Program-made: the position numbers and the translations under genes
Source of the DNA: Muribaculaceae bacterium
GTDB lineage: Bacteria > Bacteroidota > Bacteroidia > Bacteroidales > Muribaculaceae
Reading direction: 5' to 3'
Length of the DNA: 46,338 nt
Assembly (NCBI GenBank): GCA_023662835.1
Contig: JAMPII010000001.1
Span: forward strand, 298,907 to 345,244
Part shown: in pieces, positions 25,162-34,564 of the stretch
Numbering within the stretch: position 1 is the stretch's first letter
Layout: every line of letters starts with the position of its first letter
Notes under the pieces: model-generated
Databases searched by the model: none
The model's input: only the letters and a program-made list of their open reading frames with translations
What the model was told of the DNA's origin: nothing

Positions 25162-26401
25162 TGTTTATATCTTTGTTTTTGGGTTCTTCCGGCGTTTGCG
25201 GTTGCGCCCCTATTTCTTCTATGCCCCGGAGATTAGCCGACACTAATATTTTATCGCCTCCGTCAACAGGCGGTAAATTTTCCTCTTTGCGCAGTTCGTT
25301 TACGGAAGCCGTACCGTTTGCAAGTCGTGTAGTTTGGTATTTTGCTTTGCTATCCAAATCACAGGCGTACAAACCGCGTCTGTCAAATTGGATTTTGTAT
25401 TTGTAGGCTAATTGCGGTGCAACCAATTTGCGGTGTAATTCCACCTCAATGCTTCGTAGCAATGGATTTAGTGTGTGGCTCAAAAAGGCTACATTAGCCT
25501 GCTCCGCGCTCTTGTAGTTGTTGCTGGTATCGTCAAACACAAAAGATGGATGCACACCGAAAAAGCGGCAAATCTCACGCACGGTAAATTTGCGGCTCTC
25601 CAAAAACTGCATATCGGTTGAACTCATTGAAAGTTGGTCGAAATGCAGCTGACCGGGTAGGCTTACAATCCTTTCGCCATCACGAAAACGGCTATCTATG
25701 TCTATCGCGGTTTTCTCCAGTTCCTTATCTTGGTACTCGCCAAATCCGCGTATGCTGGTGTCATTCGACACGATACCGCGCACATTACCGCCATTGGCAA
25801 ACCTTTCGTGGGTTTCCTTATCACCTGTTGCAGCGATATTCATTGTGAGCCGGGCAAAGGTTAAGACGCTCACGCCTTTTTTGCTATCCCGGACGGTCAG
25901 ACCCTTAATGTGTATAACCTCATCCTCCGTGTAACGTCCTTTAATGCCGTTGTTAAGGTCGCAAATGTCGTAGCGGTCATTAATCGTATCATGGTTCACC
26001 GTTCCGCGCTCACACAGTGCCAAACGGTCTATCTGCATGGTTACGAAATTGTAAACCGGCACTATGTAGGCATTGCCATCCAGTAGCACGTTTTGCACTA
26101 TTTGCCGCCAAAAGTCAAAGGCGTTAATAGCAAAATCCGGCTGCACATTCAGCAAATAGTTTAGTGGGCTTTTCTCATCATCGACAAAAATACCATCCTT
26201 GCGCTTTAGGTACTGCACCGGCAAATTTGCCACACTTTCGCTTAACAATTTCACACAGCGGTAAACGGTCGCTATGCTCATGGCTGTATGGTCGCCGTAA
26301 ACCAAAAGCGACGTAGCCCCGGTGCGGTATGTTGCGCCCGGGGTTTCTGCGTTGCTGGTTTCACGCTTAAAAAGCCCTAATATACTATGCCAAAAGCTCA
26401 T
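25145..26401 (-). CDS. Portal protein, HK97 family
   Basis: 418 residues with the start at MSFWHSILGLF (26401); an in-frame ATG 33 bp upstream gives an unlikely extra stretch. TAMSIATVYRCVKLLSESVANLPV (about residues 38-60) and the later HPSFVFDDTSNNYKSAEQANVAFL are hallmark portal segments. Forms the DNA entry ring and leads the head operon after the terminase. Confidence 0.92.
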   Translation of the reverse strand: MSFWHSILGLFKRETSNAETPGATYRTGATSLLVYGDHTAMSIATVYRCVKLLSESVANLPVQYLKRKDGIFVDDEKSPLNYLLNVQPDFAINAFDFWRQIVQNVLLDGNAYIVPVYNFVTMQIDRLALCERGTVNHDTINDRYDICDLNNGIKGRYTEDEVIHIKGLTVRDSKKGVSVLTFARLTMNIAATGDKETHERFANGGNVRGIVSNDTSIRGFGEYQDKELEKTAIDIDSRFRDGERIVSLPGQLHFDQLSMSSTDMQFLESRKFTVREICRFFGVHPSFVFDDTSNNYKSAEQANVAFLSHTLNPLLRSIEVELHRKLVAPQLAYKYKIQFDRRGLYACDLDSKAKYQTTRLANGTASVNELRKEENLPPVDGGDKILVSANLRGIEEIGAQPQTPEEPKNKDINNDNEE

Positions 26402-26552
26402 ACTATTACATTGCCAATATGCAAAATTAATCAAATAAAATGGCTTTTAAAAACTTGTGCATTAGTGTGTTATCTTCCTTTGTTTTCCTTTTTTTTACTT
26501 ATTTTCCTTTGTTGTCTTATTTTGTATTAACAAAATTTTACGTTAACAATTT
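26402..26552. other. Non-coding gap between portal and large terminase
   Basis: AT-rich 151 bp without a coding frame. Holds TAATTTTG on the minus strand (26422-26429), a possible -7 box, but no matching TTTG at the proper distance. Several TTTTCCTTTGTTTTC-like repeats (26479-26520) resemble those near attR. Confidence 0.35.
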
Positions 26553-28259
26553 TTAACGCTCGTAATCCATAAACATACGCATACACATCAGTTTGGTAAT
26601 TACTCCATCAATCTTCTGTGTTTGCTTCCGCTTTATCGGCTTGCAGTTCTCCAGTTTGTCAGTGTCTAACACGGCATTTCCAAAGCAATAGTAGTTAATC
26701 GGGTTGTCATTGATAAAGATATGCCCAGTTTTCGCCCCATGCTCAAAACTTTCAACCGGGGCTGTGAAATTGCCATAGGTCTGTTTTACCCCTGTCAGCA
26801 CATTGTTAGCCCCGGAAGCCGCCAACATATTTATTACCTCTTGGCTTTTCCATGGGTCATAGCCGATACCCAAAATGCGCACGACGGTATTAAGATACAG
26901 CACCCGGTTAACGATGGTGCGGTAGTCGATTACATCCCCATCGGTCAATATCAAATAACCTTTTTCAGCCCACACCCGATACATTCTTTCGTTTGGGTGC
27001 CCCGATAGTGCGCCATTCGGAAAAAAGTAATCAGTATGAAAATAGAAATTTTTACGCTGTTGGTCATAGATACCCATAGTGAGTGCGCTAAAATCGTCAC
27101 TCTCGGATAGGTCTAACGCTAACATCGCGTCGGGGCGGCCTTTGATTGCATCCAGCGGCATGGGCCTGGCGATACTACGCGCCAATGTGCTGCTTATCCA
27201 ACTGCGTTGCTCATTCTCGGCATAGATGTTAAGCAACTTGGTACGAAAAGCCAACATAGCATCAGCACCATTACGGATAGCGTTTTTGTACTCCTGTCGG
27301 TAAAAATCAATGCTGACAGTCACCCCCATGTGCGGTTGCACTTTGTACCACGTTTCTTCTGCGTCCTCTGCGTCGTCTAAATCCGGTTCAAAGATATGCG
27401 CAAATAGACTATCATCTTCAAACTCTCCTAACAACACGGATTTATAGCCCTGCAACATATCGTAAAACGGCCCGTCAAATACATCGCTGGCGGTGGTAAT
27501 AATCACTGTCAGCGGATTTTCGCGCACACCCATCGACGTTGTTAGCACGGTCAAAAGGCTGTTATCTCGCGCTTGGCTAAACTCATCCATGATTACCGTG
27601 CTGGCGTTCAAGCCGTCTTTAGTCCGGGCATTGGCTGTAAGACACTGCGCAAATGCCGTGCGGTCTTTGCGCTTGCTCTTAATGGTCTGCTCGTTGACCG
27701 TGTAGCGGCGTTCCTTGGGGTCTAATTTCCTCATGCAGCCGCGTATCACATCAAAACACTTTTTGGCCTGGTCGTTGCTGTTAGCCCCGGTGTAACTTTC
27801 GGCATTGGCATCGCCATACAACAAATCATCAATCGCCAATGAAGCACTTGAAGTTGTTTTGCTGAATTTGCGCGGAACAAACAAAACCGCTTCGCGCACC
27901 ACTCGCTTGCCATTATGCCAAAAGCCGTAGATACTCGCAAACTGAAATGTTTGCACCGGGGTTAGCGCATACTTCTGTAGTCCGCGCTTTCCCGGAAAAT
28001 GCAAATTTTCGTAAAGCGTAAAAAAACGCTTTACCTCTGTGGCGTTCACTCCGTATTTGTCGGCCATATAGAAAAACCGCTTTACTGCCAACTGCTCAAA
28101 AAGGTTGTGCGCGTCCGGGCGGTTGGCTACATCGGTCAGATACTTTACTAACCGTGTGTCAACATCGCGCAGATGGTATTCGGCTATCGGTATGCTTTTG
28201 AGCTGCGCTGTAACTTCCGCTTTCGCTTGCCGTAGTTTGTCCTTTTCTTCCTCTGTCAT
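26553..28259 (-). CDS. terL: Large terminase subunit
   Basis: 568 residues. ATPase: Walker A-like VPRKFSKTTS (about residues 129-137), Walker B VIMDEFSQA (222-230, with the catalytic Glu), and the coupling motif ITTASD (254-259). Nuclease: LALDLSESDD starting near residue 380 with the metal-binding Asp 383. Terminase_1 form. It pumps DNA into the prohead and cuts it. The start overlaps the small-subunit stop as ATGA. Confidence 0.93.
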   Translation of the reverse strand: MTEEEKDKLRQAKAEVTAQLKSIPIAEYHLRDVDTRLVKYLTDVANRPDAHNLFEQLAVKRFFYMADKYGVNATEVKRFFTLYENLHFPGKRGLQKYALTPVQTFQFASIYGFWHNGKRVVREAVLFVPRKFSKTTSSASLAIDDLLYGDANAESYTGANSNDQAKKCFDVIRGCMRKLDPKERRYTVNEQTIKSKRKDRTAFAQCLTANARTKDGLNASTVIMDEFSQARDNSLLTVLTTSMGVRENPLTVIITTASDVFDGPFYDMLQGYKSVLLGEFEDDSLFAHIFEPDLDDAEDAEETWYKVQPHMGVTVSIDFYRQEYKNAIRNGADAMLAFRTKLLNIYAENEQRSWISSTLARSIARPMPLDAIKGRPDAMLALDLSESDDFSALTMGIYDQQRKNFYFHTDYFFPNGALSGHPNERMYRVWAEKGYLILTDGDVIDYRTIVNRVLYLNTVVRILGIGYDPWKSQEVINMLAASGANNVLTGVKQTYGNFTAPVESFEHGAKTGHIFINDNPINYYCFGNAVLDTDKLENCKPIKRKQTQKIDGVITKLMCMRMFMDYER

Positions 28260-28669
28260 TCTGTTGGCTCTTTAGGCTCGGTGGAGTCTTTCGGGGTTCG
28301 CTTAATGATGGTTGGCTTTTTGCGTCCGGCGTTCTTTACTTTTTTGGTTAGGTCTATCAATGGGTCATCCTCATCGCCGCCGGTCAGTTCCTCCGCTGTA
28401 AGTCCTAACGCTTTCATCTGTCGCGTCACGCTATCCTGCGCGTCCTTTTGGATTTTGAAAACCGGGTGCGGTGCGAGTTTATGACCGTAGCGCGTTTCCT
28501 CCAGCACTGTTGTTTCCTCCAGTTGGTCTATATCGTCATTAGCCATGTCGAGGGTGCGCAGTGCGCTTGCCAAAGATAAAATTTGGGTGTCAAGTCCTTT
28601 GCTGTATTTCCCGGCAGCTTTAAGGGCCTTGGCAATGTCTGTTTTGTATTCGTTAACTTTTTTAGCCAT
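28256..28669 (-). CDS. terS: Small terminase subunit, P27-type
   Basis: 137 residues, helical, with the layout of the P27-type small terminase (MAKKVNEYKTDIAKALKAAGKY, followed by an acidic middle and a basic tail KKPTIIKRTPKD). It recognises packaging DNA and starts the late gene block. Coupled to terL. Upstream A-rich AAATTTTAACA(A) leader. Confidence 0.8.
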   Translation of the reverse strand: MAKKVNEYKTDIAKALKAAGKYSKGLDTQILSLASALRTLDMANDDIDQLEETTVLEETRYGHKLAPHPVFKIQKDAQDSVTRQMKALGLTAEELTGGDEDDPLIDLTKKVKNAGRKKPTIIKRTPKDSTEPKEPTE

Positions 28670-28769
28670 ATTTGTTAAAATTTCTAAAGTTCCGCAATTC
28701 CGAAAAATCGCTCACGCAAAAACAAAGGTGGGGGCGAGGTTTAACGTAGGGGTGGGGCCTTTAAAAAAT

Positions 28770-28777
28770 CCCCCCCC
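28770..28777 (-). repeat. Homopolymer tract G8 (coding strand) after the HNH gene
   Basis: Eight C on the plus strand just after the HNH endonuclease stop, followed in coding sense by T6. Intergenic. One of seven 7-9-base G/C tracts confined to 28.7-42.1 kb. Confidence 0.9.
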
Positions 28778-28781
28778 GGCC

Positions 28782-29117
28782 TCAATCGGAGAAAAATTTT
28801 TTTATCACACCGGCTACCTGTTGCTCGTTGCGTCGCTTGGTCGCTTGCTTGCCGCTTCTGCCCATATCGGTATGTACCTTAACGTGGCAGTCATGGCACA
28901 AAGCGCGTAGGTTGGTGGGGCTAAACATCAGCCGTTGTTTATCCGCTCTGCTTACCCCATACTCCACAGGTCTTATGTGGTGTACCTCTATGGCAGGGGT
29001 TATGCGCCCTTCTTCTTCGCACTGCTGACATAATGGGTGTTTAGTCAGTATATCACGCCGCAGATACAACCAGCGTGTAGTGTGTATCATGTGTATATAG
29101 TCCTTATCCTTTGCCAT
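28782..29117 (-). CDS. HNH endonuclease next to terminase
   Basis: 111 residues. HHIRPVEYG (about 46-54) is the HNH catalytic part, and the zinc-binding pairs are CQQCEEEG (about 30-37) and CHDCH (about 74-78). HNH proteins of this size just ahead of terminase genes are often needed for packaging cuts in HK97-like phages. Overlaps the SNF2 gene end. Confidence 0.9.
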   Translation of the reverse strand: MAKDKDYIHMIHTTRWLYLRRDILTKHPLCQQCEEEGRITPAIEVHHIRPVEYGVSRADKQRLMFSPTNLRALCHDCHVKVHTDMGRSGKQATKRRNEQQVAGVIKKFFSD

Positions 29118-30489
29118 TGCTATGTTTGCGTATTAAATAATTAAGACTGTCTAACAAACTCTGCTGCTTTTCCTTTTTATCTTCAAGTGACGCGCTGGCG
29201 CGTTCATCAACCGTATGCGCCCCAATCAGTTTGTACACGGTGACAGGGTGTTTTTGTCCTTGTCTATGCAGTCGTGCGTTTGCCTGTTGGAATAACTCTA
29301 AATCCCAACCGGTGCCAAACCAAACTATATAGTGGCCGCCCTGCTGCATATTCAGGCCGTAGGCAGTGGCGGCAGGATGGGCCAATAACACATCTATGCC
29401 CCCGGCGTTCCACTCCATCAGTTGTTTTTCGCCCTCATATACTTCCACCCGGTAGCCCTTTAGTTTCTTGCGTATTCGGTCTATATCATGCTTGAATTGA
29501 TAGAAAACCAATACGCTGTTACCGTTTGCGGCCTCTACTATCTCGGCTAACTTATCTACCTTTTCGCTATGGATTTCGTGTACGTTCCTATCTTCATCAT
29601 ACACTGCACCGTTTGAAAATTGCATTAGTTTGTTCATCAGTCCGGCTGCTGAATTAGCCAATATGTTTGACGGCTCGCCCTCATGCTCCTGTGTGAACTC
29701 TAACACCTTTTCGCGCTCAAACTTATTGTACGCCTCCATCGTTGCAGGTGACATTTCGACATTCACGGTGTGCATCAGCAAATCCGGCAATTGCAAATAA
29801 TCTTTCGCTTGCATAGACAGGCAAATATCGGCTATGCGGTTCCGTATGATTTCGTCACAGCCTTTTTTCACGTCGCAGCGCACTACTATGTTATTCCAGC
29901 GATGGGTTTCAAAATAGGTTTCGCGATACTTGGTAACTGACTTTCCTAACCTCTGCCCCATGTCGATACAATACATCTGACCCCAAAGGTCGATAAGTCC
30001 GTTAGGCGCAGGGGTGCCGGTCAAACCGATTACTCGCTTTACCGTGGGCCGTGCCACTCGCATAGCCTTGAAGCGTTGAGAATTTGAGTTTTTAAAGCTG
30101 GTTAACTCATCAATCACCAACACATCAAACGGAAGTTTACCGCCGTAAACTCCTACAAGCCATACAAAGTTATCACGCCCAATAACGTAAACATCCGCTT
30201 TTTCTGCCAATGCCATTTTACGTTTTTTCTCCGTACCCATCACCTTAACCACTTTAAGCCCTTGCAGGTGGTTCCACTTTGCCGCCTCTGTACTCCATGT
30301 GGTTTCAGCAACTTTCTTGGGTGCTACTACAAGTGTACGGCTAATCTCGCACTCGTCGATTAATTCCTGTATCGCGGTCAGTGTGCTAACCGTCTTGCCT
30401 AATCCCATGTCGAGAAACAAACCGCAGTGTGGATAATCCAATATCCATTGTGTCGCTGTACGCTGGTAGTCGTATGGTCTGTAATTCAT
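29104..30489 (-). CDS. SNF2-family DEAD-like helicase
   Basis: 461 residues. Walker A DMGLGKTVST (27-36), Walker B VIDELTS (125-131), motif III LTGTPAPNG, and the C-terminal motif ANARLHRQGQKHPVTVYKLI, all typical of phage SNF2/DEAD helicases. It lies after the VRR-NUC gene (4-bp overlap). This trio SNF2-VRR_NUC-VirE is a common phage replication/recombination cassette. Confidence 0.93.
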   Translation of the reverse strand: MNYRPYDYQRTATQWILDYPHCGLFLDMGLGKTVSTLTAIQELIDECEISRTLVVAPKKVAETTWSTEAAKWNHLQGLKVVKVMGTEKKRKMALAEKADVYVIGRDNFVWLVGVYGGKLPFDVLVIDELTSFKNSNSQRFKAMRVARPTVKRVIGLTGTPAPNGLIDLWGQMYCIDMGQRLGKSVTKYRETYFETHRWNNIVVRCDVKKGCDEIIRNRIADICLSMQAKDYLQLPDLLMHTVNVEMSPATMEAYNKFEREKVLEFTQEHEGEPSNILANSAAGLMNKLMQFSNGAVYDEDRNVHEIHSEKVDKLAEIVEAANGNSVLVFYQFKHDIDRIRKKLKGYRVEVYEGEKQLMEWNAGGIDVLLAHPAATAYGLNMQQGGHYIVWFGTGWDLELFQQANARLHRQGQKHPVTVYKLIGAHTVDERASASLEDKKEKQQSLLDSLNYLIRKHSNGKG

Positions 30490-30812
30490 TTTGCGATATT
30501 GTTTAAAAGTTCGTCGATGTCGGCTTTATTGTCGATTACCTTAACTTCATGCCCCATGCCGGATAATTCCGCGTGGCGTATCAATTGCCGTTTGTCCGGC
30601 TTGCGTCCTTTGCTTTTAAGTTCTACCCAAATCACTTTTGCGCCCGGAAGCACCAACAGGCGGTCGGGATAGCCTACCATGTTCGGGTTAGAGTATTTGA
30701 GGCAGGGCAAACCGTGTTCCTTGGCCTTTTCAACCAAATATCTTTCTATCGACTTTTCCGATACTTCGGCATGGTCGGTTATGTGGGTTAAATCTATCTT
30801 TTTCATCTTCAT
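30486..30812 (-). CDS. VRR-NUC domain nuclease
   Basis: 108 residues. NPNMVGYPDRLLVLPGAKVIWVELKSKG contains the PD-(D/E)XK-like core of VRR-NUC (G-x-PD and E-x-K, about residues 48-70). Single-domain form common in phages, linked to helicases and thought to resolve branched DNA. Followed upstream by a 273-bp AT-rich gap. Confidence 0.9.
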   Translation of the reverse strand: MKMKKIDLTHITDHAEVSEKSIERYLVEKAKEHGLPCLKYSNPNMVGYPDRLLVLPGAKVIWVELKSKGRKPDKRQLIRHAELSGMGHEVKVIDNKADIDELLNNIAK

Positions 30813-30821
30813 TTTTGAGGT

Positions 30822-31084
30822 GTAACCAAAATTTGTAACTTGGGTAAAAACTTTCTTATACGCGGGATATATGCGTATTTATGCTATATTACCCCTATAA
30901 TACATTATATAATATCTTATATATATTTTATAGTTACATAGTTACATATAGTTATTAATTATTGATTATCAAATTTTTACAGGTGTAACCAAAAACGTAA
31001 CTAATAGCGTCGCTTTGGTTTACAGTTACCAAAACTGGATTTTGTAACCGAAAATGCGATTTTTGATTTTTCATTTTCAGTTAC
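30822..31084. other. Candidate replication origin (GTAAC repeats and AT-rich core)
   Basis: Between VRR-NUC and the VirE helicase. GTAAC or its complement occurs nine times (for example 30822-30826, 30835-30839, 30984-30988, 30997-31001, 31044-31048, and GTTAC at 30933, 30941, 31025, 31080). Several are paired as GTAACCAAAA...GTAAC. Between the repeats there is a very AT-rich stretch (about 30890-30970) suited to melting. No coding frame is seen. Origin role is inferred from repeats plus AT richness and from the neighbouring replication genes. Confidence 0.5.
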
Positions 31085-31085
31085 G

Positions 31086-33527
31086 TTAAATCTCGCTTTC
31101 GTCCTCGGTGCTGACAGGGCGTTTAAACGCTTTTTGCACTCCGTACAATGCTTGCGCGTGTCTGCTTGCGCCTACTCGCTCCCATCCTAATGCGTCCAGC
31201 ATACGGCAAACTTTCCGGGATAGGTATTTGTATTCCTTATCCGTCATGTCACGCCCCATACGTTCACAAATAAACTCTGCCGCACATACACTATCGCGTA
31301 CTATAATCCCGTCCTCGCTCAATGGGTCAGGGTTTTTAAGCCATGCGCGGCGGCGCATCAAATCCCAACTGCCCCAGTCGGTAGGCAGCTTCGTGTTTAG
31401 ATATGCCACTAACACCGCCTGTAATTCGTCGGTGTCATTGTCGGTGTACTCACTCTGTCGCTGTCTTGCTTCGGCTTCCAAATCACCGGGCAAATATAGT
31501 TTCTCGCCCTGCTTCCAATATTCTACAGCCTCGGCCCACAACTGGTCCCTATCGGCTATAAGCTGCTCAAACCATTGCGCCCCATGCTTGCGTAATTCCG
31601 GCTTTATAGGGATAATCGGGAAACGTCTGTTGCCTGTTTCATCCTTTAGAAAATATTGCTCATTAGTTGTGCCGAAAAACACGCACTGACGCGGAAATAT
31701 CTCTTTGTGTACGGCATAGGCCGGGCGGTATTCGTCACTCCGTGCGGTAATGAATTGCTTTACAGTCGAAATTTCACTGCGCTTCATTCCGTCTAACTCG
31801 CCTATCTCGATAAGGTGCGCACCGCGTACCTGCTCTGCGCCCTCTTTGCCCTCCATAGACGTTAGCCCATCTTTGTAGTATTCGCCGCCCATGATGCTAA
31901 TGAGCGTCGATTTACCTGCGCCTTGCGGCCCTGCGAGTATAAGGCAGTAATCATATTTGCAGCCCGGCTCCATGACACGCGCCACTGCTGCGGTGAAATG
32001 GATGCGAGTAATGGCGCGGTTAAGTCTGCTATCCTCCGCACCGGCATAGTCGATAATAAGACGTTCCAGTCTTGGCACTCCATCCCATACAAGCCCCTTG
32101 AAATATTCGCGTATCGGATGGCGGCGATGCCGTGTTATTACCATGTCTAATGCGTCCTTGATTTTGTCTTTGCCTGTAACATCGTAGGCGTTTTCCAACC
32201 AACCGCGCAAATTAGCATCATCACGGTTGCCCCATGATGCCGCCTTTGCATCCCACGGCAAACCGCCTACTACTGAAATGTTATTGCGCAGTAGGTCTAA
32301 ATACAGATGTTTTTTTAGTCCAGGGTCATTCTCCAGCACAGCCACAATGTTGTTAATGGTGCTTTTCAATGCCCCTTTGCGGTCATAGTCCAAATGCTCC
32401 ATCCAGTCGGTGTTAGCGTCCTCGGTGGGTGCTTCTGTCGCGTCGATGTCGGCAAAGTCGCTATCTGCGTCCGCGATGCGTTCTTTGGTGAGCAATACGC
32501 GCACCGCCTTATCTGTGGCTGCAAAATCCTGCATTTTAAGGTATGAAGGCCTCCGGGTAATGTCCGTTACCTTTGTACCCTCGTCCTCTATGCCAAACTT
32601 ATGTATGCGCACCAAATCAAAGGCGTTGCAAAGTTGACGGCTCGCCGGGTCTGTGTCATGGTGGGAAAATGCAAACTTGTTTTCGTATGTGACACAGCCC
32701 CCGGCCACGCTTCCAGCTCTATAGGTGTATCGCCCATCATGCCCGGTTTTTTCGTAGATGTCGGGCAGGAATTTTTCTATAGCGTCCTCAATGGTGTAGG
32801 CTCGGCAAAATGCGCCTATCAGTCCGGGTTTCTCCAGTGGGTCACCGGCCTTGCGTATCTCATGCGCCAACACGTCACCCTCACGGCTCGACATGGGCCA
32901 CTCGCTAACATCCTGCGGATTTCGGTATGTGGCCAATACTTTATCCACGTCAAAGGCCGGGCCGTCTTGATAATCGAAAACAAAATCACCGTCACGGCTT
33001 GTACTCGGCCAATAAAACAGGCGTGGCAGCTGGTATGTGGTATGGTCGAAAAGTTCTATGCCTATCTTTGCAGTCCAGTATCGGCAAACCGGCTCATACT
33101 CGGCAGGGGTCATTTGTCTGTTAGCCGGAAGCAACAGGCGTAAACGCGGTTTCTCCTTTGTGTGCTTGTGAGTGCTGTAGATGGCGGCGGCGCAGTCGAA
33201 ATTCATCGTAAAATCATCCCACACGTCTGCTGTGCCATAGTCAATATCAAGTGTGACGATGGTACGGTACAGTACGTTTGCGGTCTTTCGTGTGCCGTTG
33301 CTTAAATAGCCTCCGACAAAACCGCCTACATCCTTAATGCCGCTTTGTTCCTCTCGGCTCATGCGTAGATACTCGCGTACTGTTTCGCCGGTTCGCTTCG
33401 TGTCAGCACACCGGGTTAAAATCTCGCTCCACTTCCATATACGGTTTTTCCACTTTTTAGATAACCGGCTGTGCGCTGTGGCAATGTCTAACTCAAAATC
33501 GTATTTTGGTTTTATTGGATTAGCCAT
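31086..33527 (-). CDS. VirE/VapE-type helicase with N-terminal BT4734-like domain
   Basis: 813 residues. N-terminal BT4734-like part (about residues 45-190) has the form of an archaeo-eukaryotic primase fold (TLDIDYGTADVWDDFT, with paired acidic residues). The C-terminal VirE part has Walker A LAGPQGAGKST (about 529-539), an acidic ATPase motif LIEIGELD, and FFGTTNEQYFLKDETGNRRF. This is a superfamily 3-type phage replication helicase, probably a primase-helicase. It overlaps the gene before it by 16 bp. Confidence 0.85.
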   Translation of the reverse strand: MANPIKPKYDFELDIATAHSRLSKKWKNRIWKWSEILTRCADTKRTGETVREYLRMSREEQSGIKDVGGFVGGYLSNGTRKTANVLYRTIVTLDIDYGTADVWDDFTMNFDCAAAIYSTHKHTKEKPRLRLLLPANRQMTPAEYEPVCRYWTAKIGIELFDHTTYQLPRLFYWPSTSRDGDFVFDYQDGPAFDVDKVLATYRNPQDVSEWPMSSREGDVLAHEIRKAGDPLEKPGLIGAFCRAYTIEDAIEKFLPDIYEKTGHDGRYTYRAGSVAGGCVTYENKFAFSHHDTDPASRQLCNAFDLVRIHKFGIEDEGTKVTDITRRPSYLKMQDFAATDKAVRVLLTKERIADADSDFADIDATEAPTEDANTDWMEHLDYDRKGALKSTINNIVAVLENDPGLKKHLYLDLLRNNISVVGGLPWDAKAASWGNRDDANLRGWLENAYDVTGKDKIKDALDMVITRHRRHPIREYFKGLVWDGVPRLERLIIDYAGAEDSRLNRAITRIHFTAAVARVMEPGCKYDYCLILAGPQGAGKSTLISIMGGEYYKDGLTSMEGKEGAEQVRGAHLIEIGELDGMKRSEISTVKQFITARSDEYRPAYAVHKEIFPRQCVFFGTTNEQYFLKDETGNRRFPIIPIKPELRKHGAQWFEQLIADRDQLWAEAVEYWKQGEKLYLPGDLEAEARQRQSEYTDNDTDELQAVLVAYLNTKLPTDWGSWDLMRRRAWLKNPDPLSEDGIIVRDSVCAAEFICERMGRDMTDKEYKYLSRKVCRMLDALGWERVGASRHAQALYGVQKAFKRPVSTEDESEI

Positions 33528-33769
33528 TGTTTATGCCCCCCCAGCATTTCACGGAAATAGTCGGTGTTTTCTTCATCGGTTATTATCTCTATGTCGCGCA
33601 CTCCTGCACCGCTTCCGTCTGTAACAATATCGCGTATCACTTGGGGCGCGGTTGATTTTTTTATGCGTAATTCGCACTGTGGCGTGTTGTCGGCTTCCAT
33701 GATGTCGTAGAGTGCCGACAATTCATTGCAGGGTATCACAAATCTTAATATAACGTCTGCCATAGTCAT
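33512..33769 (-). CDS. Small phage protein of unknown function
   Basis: 85 residues; start MTMADVILRF (or MADV 6 bp on). Mixed alpha/beta, acidic, with a G7 tract (33536-33542) near its end encoding GG. Ends within the VirE gene start. Not recognised. Confidence 0.6.
   Translation of the reverse strand: MTMADVILRFVIPCNELSALYDIMEADNTPQCELRIKKSTAPQVIRDIVTDGSGAGVRDIEIITDEENTDYFREMLGGHKQWLIQ
33536..33542 (-). repeat. Homopolymer tract G7 (coding strand)
   Basis: Seven G inside the last codons of the 85-residue gene, 9 bp from the VirE start codon. Confidence 0.9.
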
Positions 33770-34564
33770 TTACTTTTTGAAGTGGTCGGGTAAATAGGAA
33801 AAAATGTGTTTGATAACTTCTACAGTCCAGCCGTTACCCAACATCTTGTATTGCTGTGTTTCCGATACCACAAACTTGTACCATGTTGGTATAGTCTGCA
33901 ACCTCGCGCACTCTGTCGGTGTCAGTTTCCGTATGCGCGGTATTTGCTCGTCCTCTGCCTCCAGCACGTTTATAGTGCGCCCTCCGTGTTCGCTCATCAG
34001 TGCCGGGGCTATTCCGTCCGGGTGGTAAACTCGGTTTTGTTGGTACGGCTGTGCGCCGTTGCTTTCCCTGCTTGGGTTAAGCTGCATTATCAAATTATCC
34101 TTTTGCACGGTTGTAATAGTATTCGTTTTGCCGTCGGTTCTCGGCTCTAATCGGGTTATCGCCTTGCGTGGCTCTTTGATTTCGTGCGCCTCATACTGGC
34201 GGCGTATCGCTTTGCCATACTCGGTGCGTTGTGAGGTGAGGCACACAGGTTGCATTATTAGATTGTCCTTTGCCACAGTAGTAAGGCAGTTGGTTTTACC
34301 GGGTTCCGGGCATGGTTCTAAATGCTGCTCTATGCTTCCGTCCGGGGCGGTGTTCCGTCCTCTTGACGCTACACAAATAGCATCTTCAATTATATATGGT
34401 TGGTGGTTCGTTGTCAATGTTTCGCTTTTTTGGTCGATAAATAATATTGTTCCAAACTCGGATAATCCCGATTTCCGGCTATCGCCTCGGTGTGGTCGTA
34501 GTCCTCTGTCGGTTAGCGATACGCCGCCAATTCGCGGTATGTCGGGGGGGGTGTTACTTTTCAT
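33770..34564 (-). CDS. C5 cytosine methyltransferase, C-terminal part (split gene)
   Basis: 264 residues. Holds motifs IX-X of C5 methyltransferases at the end: RIRKLTPTECARLQTIP (about 212-228) and YKMLGNGWTVEVI (about 240-252). Upstream is a long, repeat-containing target-recognition region with two similar units ending KDNLIMQ. It cannot act alone, since motifs I-VIII are in the neighbouring N-terminal frame. It starts at an ATG next to a C8 tract (34544-34551). Either a second polypeptide that reassembles with the N-terminal part, or the remainder of one gene broken by frameshifts; the second seems more likely. Confidence 0.7.
   Translation of the reverse strand: MKSNTPPDIPRIGGVSLTDRGLRPHRGDSRKSGLSEFGTILFIDQKSETLTTNHQPYIIEDAICVASRGRNTAPDGSIEQHLEPCPEPGKTNCLTTVAKDNLIMQPVCLTSQRTEYGKAIRRQYEAHEIKEPRKAITRLEPRTDGKTNTITTVQKDNLIMQLNPSRESNGAQPYQQNRVYHPDGIAPALMSEHGGRTINVLEAEDEQIPRIRKLTPTECARLQTIPTWYKFVVSETQQYKMLGNGWTVEVIKHIFSYLPDHFKK
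34544..34551 (-). repeat. Homopolymer tract C8 (coding strand) in the methyltransferase
   Basis: Eight G on the plus strand, 13 bp after the start of the C-terminal methyltransferase frame, at the junction with the middle frame. Confidence 0.9.

Noticed and set aside
25145-26434. Portal start at 26434
   Set aside because: The first 11 residues (MINFAYWQCNS) are unlike portal N-termini; MSFWHSILGLF at 26401 is the usual start.
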